NCBI GenBank assembly: GCA_023957755.1
Contig: JAMLGT010000008.1
Span: forward strand, 1-64,000
Reading direction: 5' to 3'
Source of the DNA: Chitinophagaceae bacterium
GTDB taxonomy: Bacteria; Bacteroidota; Bacteroidia; Chitinophagales; Chitinophagaceae
Length of the DNA: 64,000 nt
Under the pieces are notes generated by a model. It did not search any database and was not told the origin of the DNA. It saw only the letters and a program-made list of their open reading frames with translations. The translations under genes and the position numbers were made by a program. Below, in pieces: positions 17,810 through 27,450 of this stretch; position 1 is the first letter of the stretch, and each line of letters begins with the position of its first letter.

Positions 17810-19063
17810 ATGCCGTATCTCTTCACGTCCGAATCAGTGAGCGAAGGACACCCCGATAAAATTGCAGACCAGATTAGTGATGCATTAATTGACAATTTCC
17901 TTGCTTTTGATCCAGCAAGTAAGGTGGCTTGCGAAACGCTTGTTACTACCGGCCAGGTAGTGCTGGCTGGTGAGGTGAAGTCCAGAGCTTATCTGGATGT
18001 ACAGGAGATAGCACGTGATGTGATCCGGAAAATCGGATATACAAAGAGCGAGTACATGTTTGAAGCCAATTCATGTGGTATTCTCTCTGCTATCCATGAG
18101 CAGTCGCCCGACATCAACCAGGGGGTAGAGCGGAAGAATAAGGAAGATCAGGGAGCGGGAGATCAGGGAATGATGTTTGGATATGCAACCAACGAAACTG
18201 AAAATTACATGCCTTTGGCACTCGATCTGGCTCATAGCCTTTTGATCGAACTATCCAACATCCGCAGAGAAGGTAAGCAGATGAAGTATCTGCGCCCGGA
18301 TGCTAAAAGTCAGGTTACAATCGAGTATAGCGACGATCATAAACCTCAGAGAATCGAAGCTATAGTAATCTCTACCCAGCATGACGATTTTGATGCAGAA
18401 GATAAAATGCTGAAGAAGATATCCGACGATGTACATAAGATTCTTATTCCCAGAGTAAAGAAAAGATATCCCAAGTATGCACACTTATTTAACAAGGGTA
18501 CTAAATATCATATCAATCCGACGGGTAAGTTTGTTATTGGCGGGCCACATGGCGACACCGGGCTTACCGGAAGAAAAATAATTGTGGATACATACGGTGG
18601 CAAGGGAGCACACGGAGGTGGTGCTTTTAGTGGAAAAGACCCTTCTAAGGTTGACAGGAGTGCAGCTTATGCCTGCCGTCATATCGCAAAGAACCTTGTA
18701 GCGGCAGGAGCATGTGATGAAGTGTTGGTGCAGATTTCTTATGCAATAGGAGTGGCTAAGCCGACCAGTATGTATGTGAATACATTCGGGACTTCCAGGG
18801 TGAATCTTACAGATGGGGAAATTGCAGAAAAAATGCTTGAGATATTTGATATGCGCCCCTACCTGATCGAACAAAGACTCAAATTGCGCAATCCGATATA
18901 TCAGGAAACGGCATCCTATGGCCACATGGGCAGGAAGAATGAAGTGGTAACCAAGACCTTTAAACTACCTAATGGCCCGAAGAAGACTGTGAAGGTGGAA
19001 CTGTTTACCTGGGAAAAGCTGGACTACGTTTCGAAAATCAAAAAGGCACTGAATATTAAGTAA
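17810..19063 (+). CDS. metK: S-adenosylmethionine synthase
   Basis: This 417-residue cytoplasmic enzyme makes S-adenosylmethionine from methionine and ATP. Visible motifs are [20 protein letters not shown] at the N-terminus, then [13 protein letters not shown] (the methionine loop), [17 protein letters not shown], and the phosphate-binding stretch [20 protein letters not shown]. The length is slightly greater than in E. coli (about 384), as in other Bacteroidota. It has a textbook promoter and a strong terminator, so it is a single-gene transcript. The ATG at 17810 gives the conserved MPYLFTSES start. Confidence 0.97.
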   Translation: MPYLFTSESVSEGHPDKIADQISDALIDNFLAFDPASKVACETLVTTGQVVLAGEVKSRAYLDVQEIARDVIRKIGYTKSEYMFEANSCGILSAIHEQSPDINQGVERKNKEDQGAGDQGMMFGYATNETENYMPLALDLAHSLLIELSNIRREGKQMKYLRPDAKSQVTIEYSDDHKPQRIEAIVISTQHDDFDAEDKMLKKISDDVHKILIPRVKKRYPKYAHLFNKGTKYHINPTGKFVIGGPHGDTGLTGRKIIVDTYGGKGAHGGGAFSGKDPSKVDRSAAYACRHIAKNLVAAGACDEVLVQISYAIGVAKPTSMYVNTFGTSRVNLTDGEIAEKMLEIFDMRPYLIEQRLKLRNPIYQETASYGHMGRKNEVVTKTFKLPNGPKKTVKVELFTWEKLDYVSKIKKALNIK

Positions 19064-19087
19064 GGCACTTCCAGATAATTGTATCAT

Positions 19088-19125
19088 AACCCTGCATTTC
19101 TTTAAAATGTGCAGGGTTTATTTTT
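19088..19125 (+). terminator. Intrinsic terminator of metK
   Basis: AACCCTGCA (19088-19096) and TGCAGGGTT (19110-19118) form a perfect nine-base stem with a 13-base loop. It is followed by TATTTTT. Confidence 0.9.
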
Positions 19126-19156
19126 CGAATGGTTCTTCCCCGTCAAATAGATATTA

Positions 19157-19164
19157 TACTTTTG
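19157..19164 (+). promoter_or_regulatory. Bacteroidota-type promoter -7 box abutting the rlmB start
   Basis: TACTTTTG matches TAnnTTTG and ends only four bases before the GTG start codon at 19169. Transcription would begin at or just past the start codon, implying a leaderless message. No -33 element is clear. Confidence 0.45.
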
Positions 19165-19168
19165 CAAG

Positions 19169-19933
19169 GTGAGACCTCACAGACATTTCAAACAAAATAG
19201 GCCCAAAAAGAACCAGCTGATTGCAGGTGCCGATGCGGTATTGAAGGCCATTGCCGAAGGCGTGGAGATCGAAAGGATTTATCTGTTGCAGACTCTCAGG
19301 GAAGAGAAGCTTCTTTCCATAGCAGAAAGGCGGGGAATCCCGGTGAATAAAGTGCCTGCGGAGAAGTTGAAGGGATTCAATATAGAAGGGCATAACGGTG
19401 TGGTTGCACTTAAGTCAAAGATTATTTACAGGGATCTTCAGGATTTGATATCCCAGGTGATTGAGGAAGGGAATGCGCCGCTGTTATTATTGCTTGACGG
19501 AATTACAGATATAAGGAATATTGGAGGAATAGCGCGCACTGCCTGGTGTTGTGGCGTACATGCAATTGTAATTCCGAGTAAGGGTGTGGGGAGTCTTAAC
19601 GAAGAAGCTATAGCCACTTCAGCAGGAGCACTTGAACATATTCCGGTGTGCCGCGAAAAAGATATGGGAACAATTATAGAAGTGCTGAAATTAAATGGTA
19701 TCGCAGTGCTTGCAAGTGAGATGACAGCCCAAACGATGGTTTACGAATTAGATTTTACGCTTCCTGTTGCTGTCATAATGGGTAGCGAGGATAAGGGTAT
19801 TCATCCCTCTGTGTATTCTCATTGTGATGAGGTATTTGCGATTCCTATGCGCAACAATTTTGAATCGTTGAATGTATCAGCTGCTACTGCGATCATCCTC
19901 TATGAGGCAATGAAGCAGAGACTGAAAGGATAG
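19169..19933 (+). CDS. rlmB: 23S rRNA 2'-O-ribose methyltransferase RlmB-type (TrmH/SpoU family)
   Basis: This 254-residue SPOUT methyltransferase is expected to methylate the ribose of G2251 in 23S rRNA with S-adenosylmethionine. The N-terminal substrate-binding domain begins at LIAGADAVLKAI and includes NGVVALKSKIIYRDL. The knotted SPOUT core shows LLLLDGITDIRNIGGIARTA (motif 1, with the catalytic Arg and Asn), VIMGSEDKGIHPSV (motif 2) and IPMRNNFESLNVSAATAI (motif 3). The start must be the GTG at 19169: an in-frame stop lies at 19148-19150 and no other start precedes the domain. HMG-CoA lyase follows after 37 bp. Confidence 0.9.
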   Translation: MRPHRHFKQNRPKKNQLIAGADAVLKAIAEGVEIERIYLLQTLREEKLLSIAERRGIPVNKVPAEKLKGFNIEGHNGVVALKSKIIYRDLQDLISQVIEEGNAPLLLLLDGITDIRNIGGIARTAWCCGVHAIVIPSKGVGSLNEEAIATSAGALEHIPVCREKDMGTIIEVLKLNGIAVLASEMTAQTMVYELDFTLPVAVIMGSEDKGIHPSVYSHCDEVFAIPMRNNFESLNVSAATAIILYEAMKQRLKG

Positions 19934-19970
19934 TGGCCTTAGAGATAAAATTGATAACTAAAGAAAAGGT

Positions 19971-20825
19971 ATGGCAGAGCTTAAGATTATTGAATGCCCC
20001 AGGGATGCAATGCAGGGATGGGGACACTTTATCCCTACTGAAGATAAGATAGCCTACCTGAACCAATTATTGCGGGTTGGCTTTGATACGATTGACTTCG
20101 GAAGTTTTGTTTCACATAAGGTTATTCCCCAAATGGCAGATACGGCCAGGGTGGCAGAGTCTGTAGATATGGATGACACCACATCAAAGTTGCTTGCCAT
20201 AGTGGCTAATATTCGTGGAGCAGAGGAGGCAATGGAGTTCTCGCAGATTCGCTATTTAGGTTATCCTTTTTCAGTATCGCCAACCTTTCAGCGCAGAAAC
20301 ACGAATAGTGCTGTTGAAGAATCATTTGAGACAGTAGTAGAGATGCATCATCTTGCCAGGTCTTATGGAAAAGAGGTAGTCATTTATCTGTCGATGGCAT
20401 TTGGGAATCCATACGGGGATGAGTGGAGCGAAAAGATTGTACTTGATTTTGCAGAGCAGGTGGCGAGTGCAGGTATTCACACGATTAGTCTTGCAGATAC
20501 TGTTGGGCTTGCTACTCCTGAAGAAGTGGCTATTCTGGTGCATGAGACAATCAGGCATTTCCCTGATCACGAAATAGGCGTACATCTTCATTCCACCTCA
20601 GAAAATTGGAGAGATAAATTAAGTGCGGCATTGGATAATGGTTGTCTGAGGTTTGATGGGGCAATCAATGGCTATGGAGGATGCCCGATGTCAGGAAGTG
20701 ATCTTGTGGGAAACATGAACACCGGTAATATGGTGGGGTATTTCGAAGAGCGAGGATACCTGCGCACTATTGATGACGACGAATTGCAAAAAGCAGAAGA
20801 GATGGCTTCTAAAATCTTTATCTGA
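19971..20825 (+). CDS. Hydroxymethylglutaryl-CoA lyase
   Basis: This 284-residue TIM-barrel enzyme of the HMGL family cleaves HMG-CoA to acetyl-CoA and acetoacetate, in leucine catabolism or ketone metabolism. The N-terminal IECPRDAMQGWG holds the conserved Arg-Asp pair. EIGVHLHSTSENW carries the metal-binding HxH. GYGGCPMSGSDLVGNMNT contains the flexible catalytic-Cys loop (GGCP). The length is close to the family norm (about 300). The stop codon overlaps the ATG of the GSCFA gene by one base, so the two are translationally coupled. No HMG-CoA synthase or leucine degradation genes are adjacent. Confidence 0.87.
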   Translation: MAELKIIECPRDAMQGWGHFIPTEDKIAYLNQLLRVGFDTIDFGSFVSHKVIPQMADTARVAESVDMDDTTSKLLAIVANIRGAEEAMEFSQIRYLGYPFSVSPTFQRRNTNSAVEESFETVVEMHHLARSYGKEVVIYLSMAFGNPYGDEWSEKIVLDFAEQVASAGIHTISLADTVGLATPEEVAILVHETIRHFPDHEIGVHLHSTSENWRDKLSAALDNGCLRFDGAINGYGGCPMSGSDLVGNMNTGNMVGYFEERGYLRTIDDDELQKAEEMASKIFI

Positions 20826-21802
20826 TGGATTTCATGTTACCCTTTGAGGTTGCCCCGCCCGAAAAGAGGTGTAGCTATCAGCACAGAATTTTCTTTTTAG
20901 GTTCCTGTTTTTCTACTGATATCGCAGCAAGGATGCAGGCATTGAAGTTTTCAGTCTTTTCAAATCCGACAGGCATAGTGTATCATCCACGGAAGATTGC
21001 AGATGTGTTGAGGAAGATTGTTGATGGAAGCAATTATTCTGAGCAGGATCTGGTAGCACATAACGGACTGTTTCACAGTTGGGAACATCATTCTGAATTT
21101 TCGGAGGGTGAGTCGGGATTGGTATTGCAAAAGGCAAATCACCGGCTGGAAGCAGCGCGTCAATTCCTTACACATACAGATTTTTTGATTCTTTCGCCGG
21201 CTACGGCATTTGGCTACTACCTGAAGGAAGACAGGCGGCTGGTGGCCAATTGCCATAAGTTACCTGCCGCACTTTTTGATAAGCAATTGAGTGATGTAGC
21301 TGAGATAACGGACAGCCTTACACTGAGTATTGCGCTTGTGAAGGAGCTGAACCCTGACATTCGCCTGATTTTTACAGTAAGTCCTGTAAAGCATTTGAGA
21401 GATGGTGTAGTAGCGAACAATCTGAGTAAGGCTATTGTGATTCAGGCCGTACATAAGTTGGTATCATCGGTGGAAGAAAGCTGGTATTTCCCATCGTTCG
21501 AGATATTGAATGATGTACTCCGGGACTATAGGTTTTACAAGAACGATTTCGCCCATCCGTCAGACACAGCCGTATCTTATATTCTGGAAAAATTTCTGAC
21601 AGCATTTATATCTGACGAGGCGAAGACACTCCTCGCTGAGATACGTGATATTCGGTTGGCTGCTGCACACAAGCCAATGAACATGATGGCTGACGCACAC
21701 AGGAAGTTTTGTGAAGCCCAATTGCACAAGATTGCCAAAATAGAAAGCCTGAACCCATTTCTCGATTTTTCAGAGGAGAAGTCGGTCTTTACCGGCGGTT
21801 AG
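20825..21802 (+). CDS. GSCFA domain protein
   Basis: This 325-residue protein starts with the domain's name-giving motif FFLGSCFSTDIA near residue 25. Other family features are FSNPTGIVYHPRKIADVL, HSWEHHSEF, LILSPATAFGYYLKED, FTVSPVKHLRDG and FYKNDFAHPSDTAVSYI. GSCFA is a GDSL/SGNH-like hydrolase family common in Bacteroidota, whose substrate is unknown. There is no signal peptide. The single-base overlap with the upstream HMG-CoA lyase gene shows that they form an operon. The 3' end overlaps a convergent gene by 14 bp. Confidence 0.87.
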   Translation: MDFMLPFEVAPPEKRCSYQHRIFFLGSCFSTDIAARMQALKFSVFSNPTGIVYHPRKIADVLRKIVDGSNYSEQDLVAHNGLFHSWEHHSEFSEGESGLVLQKANHRLEAARQFLTHTDFLILSPATAFGYYLKEDRRLVANCHKLPAALFDKQLSDVAEITDSLTLSIALVKELNPDIRLIFTVSPVKHLRDGVVANNLSKAIVIQAVHKLVSSVEESWYFPSFEILNDVLRDYRFYKNDFAHPSDTAVSYILEKFLTAFISDEAKTLLAEIRDIRLAAAHKPMNMMADAHRKFCEAQLHKIAKIESLNPFLDFSEEKSVFTGG

Positions 21803-22529
21803 ATTTGCCATTCCTGACCTCATACCCATCGGCATCAAGCAGTGGGGTAGCTTGTCCGTCTTTAGGGATATAGACTTTGTGTTTTTCAATAAGCTTTTTG
21901 TTTTCATAAACTTCGAAACGGAAAAGCCCGGAGTGTAGGAAATTGACTTTGTCGAGAGTCAGATAGTCTTCCGCGACTTTCTTAATCTCAAATAGAAAAG
22001 TATTATCGTCCTCAAAGAATTTTACGGTGTAATTTTTTGTTTTGGTATCGGGTAGTGATATAATGATGTTATTGTCTTTGCCTGTGTACACATGAGGTGA
22101 TGGGATAAACCATTTTTGAACGACCACAGGCTGGGTTTCTGCTTTAGGCGCAGACACAATTTCTGTCACGCTTACCCTCATGGTATCCGGCCCCGGCCGA
22201 TGCGATGCTGTAAATAAATAGGTGCCGCCTTCAAATGTGATGAAGAGACGATAGTATTGTAGGTTGGGAAGGAATTCTTTTGGATCTACAAATCCGTTGG
22301 TCGTAGCTAACACATTAAGCACGCTTCCGATAGATCTGAAATTGCGGAGGCTGTCATCCGACCGCTGGATGTTGATGCTGGTGATGTTTGAATAATGATT
22401 TTTCCACGACACCAGTGCTTTTCTTCCAAGCTGGGTTACTGTGATTTTTGGCAGCGTATCCTGCGCCATAGCGCTAAAAGCAAAGGCTAATACAATTAAG
22501 ATCAATGCGAATCTTCTGAACATAGACAT
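21789..22529 (-). CDS. Secreted beta-rich protein, unknown function
   Basis: This 246-residue protein has a clean signal peptide (MSMFRRFALILIVLAFAFSA, likely cut after AMAQ). The mature part begins like a fibronectin type III or carbohydrate-binding beta-sandwich (KITVTQLGRKALVSWKNHYS). It continues with a proline-rich linker around residue 130 and a second beta domain ending in a very basic tail (NGKSNRR). I do not recognise a named family. It could be a periplasmic protein from a conserved Chitinophagaceae family. It overlaps the 3' end of the GSCFA gene tail to tail. Confidence 0.72.
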   Translation of the reverse strand: MSMFRRFALILIVLAFAFSAMAQDTLPKITVTQLGRKALVSWKNHYSNITSINIQRSDDSLRNFRSIGSVLNVLATTNGFVDPKEFLPNLQYYRLFITFEGGTYLFTASHRPGPDTMRVSVTEIVSAPKAETQPVVVQKWFIPSPHVYTGKDNNIIISLPDTKTKNYTVKFFEDDNTFLFEIKKVAEDYLTLDKVNFLHSGLFRFEVYENKKLIEKHKVYIPKDGQATPLLDADGYEVRNGKSNRR

Positions 22530-22655
22530 ATCAGGCTACAACAGGTGTAAATATAGTGTCAGAGTATGTTATTTAAAAGTTGTAATCCTGAAAGCGGTTA
22601 AAAGGGCGCATTTTTTCTTACTCCTTTGGTAAATTCCGAAAAAAATATTAGTGGT

Positions 22656-24095
22656 CTATGATGGCTGTGTCATCTGGCGAAAGTATTTCCAGCCCGAAGC
22701 CACAATCACTGCCACCATTACTAAGGCACCGATGATCAGAGAAGTGGTAGCAGATACTGAGGGGAGCATCATTCGGGTTATAAACATGGAAGCCCCGCTA
22801 AGTGCCAGGCGGGCGAGAAGCGCTCTGAGAGGAACTAACTCTGCTATTGACTTGCCCAGTAGTTGAGAGGATTTAGCGAGGTAATAGGTGAGTTGCACCA
22901 GAGTAGAAATCACTATTGCGCACGCTGCGCCCTGCATTCCAAAGAAATGATACAGTATAAACACCAATACCGAAGAGATGATAAGGTCGATCAAAGAACC
23001 GATTGTCACCCAATCACTCCTGGAATGTATTTGGAGGATACCTCCAAAGTGATTCACACGGAGCAACAGTATGAGAACTGATACTGCAAATATGGGCACT
23101 GCAGGCAAGTATTTTTCACCGAAGAAGATTAGGAAAAATTCGTTACGGAAAAAAAATAAAAAGAAGAAAAGTGGAAAAGAGAAAGATGAAATCATCAGGA
23201 AATTTTCTCTGAATAGGTGGGAAGTCAGTTCACTGTTCTTCTTATCTGACGCCATTCTCATCATCATATAACTACCGGTAATAGAGATAAACATGGCTAC
23301 ATAAGGAATATCGATAGTGCCATTAAAGAAGATTGCAAATTCTCCCGGAGTAAGCAGGTAAATGAGTATGAGTTTGTCTGCCCATTTTGACAAAATACCG
23401 AAGATGTCGTTAATACCTGCATAAGCCCAATGACGTTTTAATTCTATTTCCGTTGCTACCGTAATGGTGTCTGTGCCCGTAGTCGCCGGCTTTATTGTGA
23501 ATAGCAGCATCATCTTTAATGCCGAAAGCACAATCACACCTACTATCAGCATATTGAGTTGAAAAGCAGGTTGAAAAATGATATACAGATGCCAGAGAAA
23601 AAAGAAAATAGCATACGCGAGATTGATAAGGAGGTATTGCGATTGCTTTTCGTTTCTGATTATCCAGGTTTCCAGTATCGTATTTACAAACTGAAGGAAG
23701 ATGAATAGAATTACGAGAAGTTTGAGCGCTACGCTAAAGTGATCCGAGACAATGTAAAAAATGACGCACGCGGCCAGTGACAGTACGGAGTAGGATGTAA
23801 ATATTTCTTTACGATTCCTTTTTATAAAGGAAATAAGGGTGAAGGTGTCACTGGAAAAAATAATGGTGGTAACTCCGTATCCAATGATGACACTGATTAC
23901 GTTGGCATACATCCACACACTTTGAAACAAGGAATATTCATCAAGACTCAACCGGTGAGAATAGATAATGGTGATGAATAAGAGTGAGAATAAGGGGAGC
24001 AGCCTTCCGGAGAGATGCCACAGATATCGAATAGAAAATGCTGTAGGGAGCGATTGTACTATTTTACCAGAATTGGCATTCTCTGTTTTATCCAT
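22656..24095 (-). CDS. Polysaccharide/oligosaccharide flippase (MOP superfamily, Wzx-like)
   Basis: This 479-residue protein has about 12-14 hydrophobic segments across its length and no large soluble domain. The N-terminal part (TAFSIRYLWHLSGRLLPLFS, then SLDEYSLFQSVWMY) resembles the first helices of O-antigen or polysaccharide flippases. LQIHSRSDWVTIGSLIDLIISS matches the middle helices of this family. Its start overlaps the 3' end of the upstream HTTM-like gene by 37 bp, so the genes are co-transcribed. No glycosyltransferase genes are nearby, which is unusual for a Wzx. The substrate is unknown. Confidence 0.75.
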   Translation of the reverse strand: MDKTENANSGKIVQSLPTAFSIRYLWHLSGRLLPLFSLLFITIIYSHRLSLDEYSLFQSVWMYANVISVIIGYGVTTIIFSSDTFTLISFIKRNRKEIFTSYSVLSLAACVIFYIVSDHFSVALKLLVILFIFLQFVNTILETWIIRNEKQSQYLLINLAYAIFFFLWHLYIIFQPAFQLNMLIVGVIVLSALKMMLLFTIKPATTGTDTITVATEIELKRHWAYAGINDIFGILSKWADKLILIYLLTPGEFAIFFNGTIDIPYVAMFISITGSYMMMRMASDKKNSELTSHLFRENFLMISSFSFPLFFFLFFFRNEFFLIFFGEKYLPAVPIFAVSVLILLLRVNHFGGILQIHSRSDWVTIGSLIDLIISSVLVFILYHFFGMQGAACAIVISTLVQLTYYLAKSSQLLGKSIAELVPLRALLARLALSGASMFITRMMLPSVSATTSLIIGALVMVAVIVASGWKYFRQMTQPS

Positions 24096-24919
24096 TTGAG
24101 TTGGCCATCATTTAGGAAAAAGAAAATGAACACAAACATCTCGACAAAAAGTACATCGGAAAACAAGTAGGTTGACAGATGTACCATTATCGGAAGCCAA
24201 ATTAACCATTTATCATAACGTTTGGTAAAGAAACCAATTATCATCACCCCCTCCAATAATAAAATGAGTGTATGGCCTGTATTGAGGATCCAGGGGTGTG
24301 CAATCCCAAAACTGATAATCCTGGCCGGGATGGCATCCGGGAAATGATATAGATATTCTACAAGGTTCATCTTCACTGAATTGACTCCGTTATTCCATAC
24401 AAAGAAGGAGCCGCCTGTAAGCTTGAATATAAAGGCAACGACATAAACAAAACAGATATAATATCGGAAACCTTCAATAAGCATTATTCTGTTCTTCACA
24501 TTCTTAACGAAAAAAGGAAGGGCGGCTAGTGAGAGAAGTGCAAGCTGATGGCTGTGGTGTGTGATTATCAGATTGTACCCAATCATATAGATTATTATCA
24601 GGATTGTATATATTATGAAAGGGTAGGTCTTTTGAGGACGCAGCAACCCTGTAAGACAGGATAAAAAGAGGGCAGCGGTGAAGAGGGCAGCTATTCCATG
24701 CTGGCCAAAGAGGATATGTTCGAGATTGAAGTAGTGGTAGGTGCGATAGGTTAAATCTAAATTCAGATTGAATAGCGGACCGGGGAGGATTTGCCAGGGC
24801 AGCGCTCCCGAAAACCAGCGCAGCACGAGCGACAAGAGTGCTACAAGCATCACAAGTCTGCATATCAGGACGGTTTTGTCCTTCTCGGTCACCCCTGCCA
24901 TCTCCACGTGTTGAGCCAT
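24059..24919 (-). CDS. HTTM/DoxX-like polytopic membrane protein
   Basis: This 286-residue protein has about seven hydrophobic segments. Its C-terminal half (RYYICFVYVVAFIFKLTGG, then GHTLILLLEGVMIIGFFTKR and MVHLSTYLFSDVLFVEMFVF) resembles HTTM membrane domains, the family that includes vitamin-K-dependent gamma-carboxylase-like proteins, and more loosely DoxX proteins. The two His-containing helices (ITHHSHQLALL and MVHLS) are worth noting, but no catalytic residue can be assigned by eye. It overlaps its upstream neighbour by 31 bp and its downstream neighbour by 37 bp. The two partners are a membrane-anchored protein and a flippase. The family call is tentative. Confidence 0.6.
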   Translation of the reverse strand: MAQHVEMAGVTEKDKTVLICRLVMLVALLSLVLRWFSGALPWQILPGPLFNLNLDLTYRTYHYFNLEHILFGQHGIAALFTAALFLSCLTGLLRPQKTYPFIIYTILIIIYMIGYNLIITHHSHQLALLSLAALPFFVKNVKNRIMLIEGFRYYICFVYVVAFIFKLTGGSFFVWNNGVNSVKMNLVEYLYHFPDAIPARIISFGIAHPWILNTGHTLILLLEGVMIIGFFTKRYDKWLIWLPIMVHLSTYLFSDVLFVEMFVFIFFFLNDGQLKWIKQRMPILVK

Positions 24920-25389
24920 TGGGAATCTATTTTTACCGGTTTTCCGTCCTGATTAAACCTGACGCTGACATTCAGTATTCTTACGCTGTCAACTTGCTCA
25001 CCGGTATAATGTGCTACTTTATTCACATACCAGGAAGGGAAGCGTGACATATCTCCTTCACCAGGGTAAAATTTCATTTCGCCAAACAGGGAGGCAATTG
25101 AATTGTGCCTGACATTCCAGCGATCAATGTAATCAGCGAGTGGGTCTCTGCCATGGTTATTTAGAATAATCATATAGCGGCTTAGCGGGTACGAGAAGGT
25201 ATATTTTGTGAACTGTTGCCAGGTGTGCGGAAATAACAGTCTGGAGTCAGCGTTATAAAATGTTTCTAGTACTGTATATGTTTCTTTTTGCGGAATAGGA
25301 GCGTCGTACATAGAGTATCTGTAAAAAGGAGTTTGCTGGCCACCGAAGAAGAAGTTAGCGCTCAGGTTTAACAAACCGAATACCACCAC
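24889..25389 (-). CDS. Membrane-anchored extracytoplasmic protein, unknown function (start uncertain)
   Basis: From the GTG at 25389 the protein has 166 residues and begins inside a hydrophobic segment (VVFGLLNLSANFFFGG). In-frame sequence extends back to a CTG at 25461 and gives a far more plausible N-terminus (LTENDKTNLYLVRLYRQHK) in front of the membrane helix. A stop codon lies shortly above, and no ATG, GTG or TTG occurs in between. The true start may therefore be that CTG, or the 5' end may be damaged. The soluble part is rich in aromatic residues (YRYSMYDAPIPQKETYTV, SWYVNKVAHYTGEQVDS). No family is recognised. The 3' end overlaps the HTTM-like gene by 31 bp. Confidence 0.6.
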   Translation of the reverse strand: MVVFGLLNLSANFFFGGQQTPFYRYSMYDAPIPQKETYTVLETFYNADSRLLFPHTWQQFTKYTFSYPLSRYMIILNNHGRDPLADYIDRWNVRHNSIASLFGEMKFYPGEGDMSRFPSWYVNKVAHYTGEQVDSVRILNVSVRFNQDGKPVKIDSQWLNTWRWQG

Positions 25390-25597
25390 GCATAAAAAAA
25401 GTACCTTATGCTGTCTGTAGAGTCGGACCAGATAGAGATTAGTTTTGTCATTTTCTGTCAGCCGTTTTTGGGTGATTGGAGGTACCTATTTTTTAGGTGG
25501 GGAGAAAATTGCGCTGGGCGATTTGTCGGGGTGCTTTTTACAGTTTTTATTAACCTGAAATATAGAATTGCCTGTATATAAATGGCTTCTAAAAACA

Positions 25598-25605
25598 TAC
25601 CTTTG
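25598..25605 (+). promoter_or_regulatory. Bacteroidota-type promoter -7 box for lepA
   Basis: TACCTTTG matches TAnnTTTG and ends 20 bases before the ATG at 25625. It supports that start against an in-frame TTG at 25568, which would lie upstream of the promoter. Confidence 0.6.
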
Positions 25606-25624
25606 CACGATTGAGAACAAGTGT

Positions 25625-27412
25625 ATGAAGAATATCAGGAATTTTTGCATCATTGCCCATATTGATCACGGAAAGAGTACGCTGGCCGATCGGCTTTTGG
25701 AACAGACCCATACGGTAAACCAGCGTGAAATGCAGAATCAGGTACTGGACGACATGGACCTTGAGCGGGAGAAGGGAATTACCATTAAGAGCCATGCAGT
25801 GCAGATTGAATATATGAAGGATGGTGTGAACTATACTCTTAATCTGATTGACACACCGGGACACGTCGACTTCAGCTACGAGGTGAGCCGGGCTCTTGCT
25901 GCATGTGAGGGAGCGCTGTTGCTGGTGGACGCTACTCAGGGCATTCAGGCACAGACGATCAGCAATCTGTATCTGGCGATAGATAATGACCTTGAGATTA
26001 TTCCTGTGCTGAATAAGATAGATATGGATGGCGCCATGATAGGTGAGGTTGAAGATCAGATCATTGATCTGATTGGATGCAAGCGTGAGGAAATCATCCA
26101 TGCAAGTGCTAAGACGGGAGTAGGAGTGGAGGAGATACTGCAGACAATTGTGGCCAAAGTACCTCCCCCGACAGGTGCACAGGAAGCACCTTTGCAGGCA
26201 TTGATCTTTGATAGCGTATTTAATCCTTTCAGGGGAATTATAGTGTACTTCCGGGTATTTAATGGAGTGCTCCGGAAAAACGATGCGATAAAATTTTTCA
26301 ATACAGGCAAGGAATATCTTGCGGATGAAGTGGGCGTACTGAAATTAGGGATGATGCCAAGGAATGAGCTGAGCGCTGGCGATGTGGGCTATGTGATTAC
26401 AGGAATCAAGAATGCGAAGGAAGTAAAAGTGGGAGACACCATTACTACGGTGGCCAATGCAGCCCACGAGTCTATTAAAGGGTTCGAAGAGGTGAAGCCT
26501 ATGGTATTTGCGGGTATATTCCCTGTAAATACAGACGAGTTTGAAGAGTTGCGCGAGTGTATGGAAAAGCTGCAACTTAATGATGCCTCGCTGACTTTTG
26601 AACTGGAGACGAGTCAGGCATTGGGTTTTGGTTTCCGATGCGGCTTCCTCGGCATGTTGCACATGGAAATTATTCAGGAGCGGCTGGAGCGTGAGTTTAA
26701 TCAGACAGTAATCACCACAGTACCTAACGTAAGTTTTATTGCCTATACCACGCGTGGTGAAAAAGTGATTGTCAATAACCCGGTGCAAATGCCTGATCCC
26801 AGCAGGATTGACAGGATAGAGGAACCCTTTATCAAGGCCCAGATTATTACCAAGCCTGATTACATCGGGAATATTATGACCTTGTGCATCAACAAGCGGG
26901 GAATCCTTACGCACCAGGGATATTTGACAACTACAAGAGTAGAGTTGGTCTTTGAAATGCCACTTACTGAAATTGTATTCGACTTCTACGATAGGCTCAA
27001 GAGTCTTACCCGGGGGTATGCTTCATTCGACTATCATCCGATTGAATATCGCGAGAGTGATATCGTGAAGATGGATATATTGCTGAATGGCGACAGGGTT
27101 GACGCTTTGAGTTCATTAATTCACAGAAGCAGGTCGCAGGATTTTGGAAGGAAGCTTTGCGAAAAATTAAAAGACCTGGTGCCAAGGCAGCAATTTCAGA
27201 TTGCGATTCAGGCTGCAATTGGGGCAAAAATTATTTCTCGTGAAAATATTAGCGCTATACGTAAAGACGTGACCGCAAAGTGTTATGGGGGTGATATCAG
27301 CCGTAAGAGAAAATTGCTTGAAAAGCAAAAAGAAGGTAAGAAACGGATGAAGCAGATTGGAAACGTAGAAGTGCCTCAGGAAGCATTTCTGGCAGTATTG
27401 AAATTAGATTAG
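25625..27412 (+). CDS. lepA: Elongation factor 4 (ribosome back-translocating GTPase)
   Basis: This 595-residue translational GTPase is of exactly the family length. The GTPase motifs are [10 protein letters not shown] (G1, residues 10-19), the switch region around [21 protein letters not shown] (G3), NKIDMDGA (G4) and ASAKTGVGV (G5). The EF-G-like domains II, III and V follow, and the LepA-specific C-terminal domain ends in [19 protein letters not shown]. The protein acts on ribosomes under stress or during biogenesis. The ATG at 25625 gives the standard [14 protein letters not shown] start. It is not linked to lepB here; the next gene, after 38 bp, is a small protein of unknown function. 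Confidence 0.97.
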   Translation: MKNIRNFCIIAHIDHGKSTLADRLLEQTHTVNQREMQNQVLDDMDLEREKGITIKSHAVQIEYMKDGVNYTLNLIDTPGHVDFSYEVSRALAACEGALLLVDATQGIQAQTISNLYLAIDNDLEIIPVLNKIDMDGAMIGEVEDQIIDLIGCKREEIIHASAKTGVGVEEILQTIVAKVPPPTGAQEAPLQALIFDSVFNPFRGIIVYFRVFNGVLRKNDAIKFFNTGKEYLADEVGVLKLGMMPRNELSAGDVGYVITGIKNAKEVKVGDTITTVANAAHESIKGFEEVKPMVFAGIFPVNTDEFEELRECMEKLQLNDASLTFELETSQALGFGFRCGFLGMLHMEIIQERLEREFNQTVITTVPNVSFIAYTTRGEKVIVNNPVQMPDPSRIDRIEEPFIKAQIITKPDYIGNIMTLCINKRGILTHQGYLTTTRVELVFEMPLTEIVFDFYDRLKSLTRGYASFDYHPIEYRESDIVKMDILLNGDRVDALSSLIHRSRSQDFGRKLCEKLKDLVPRQQFQIAIQAAIGAKIISRENISAIRKDVTAKCYGGDISRKRKLLEKQKEGKKRMKQIGNVEVPQEAFLAVLKLD

Positions 27413-27450
27413 AGAACAACCGATTTTAGATAAAAACTTATTTTAAGAAT

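Noticed and set aside
25568-25624. Upstream TTG start for lepA
   Set aside because: It would lie before the -7 box at 25598-25605, and the family N-terminus begins at the ATG at 25625.
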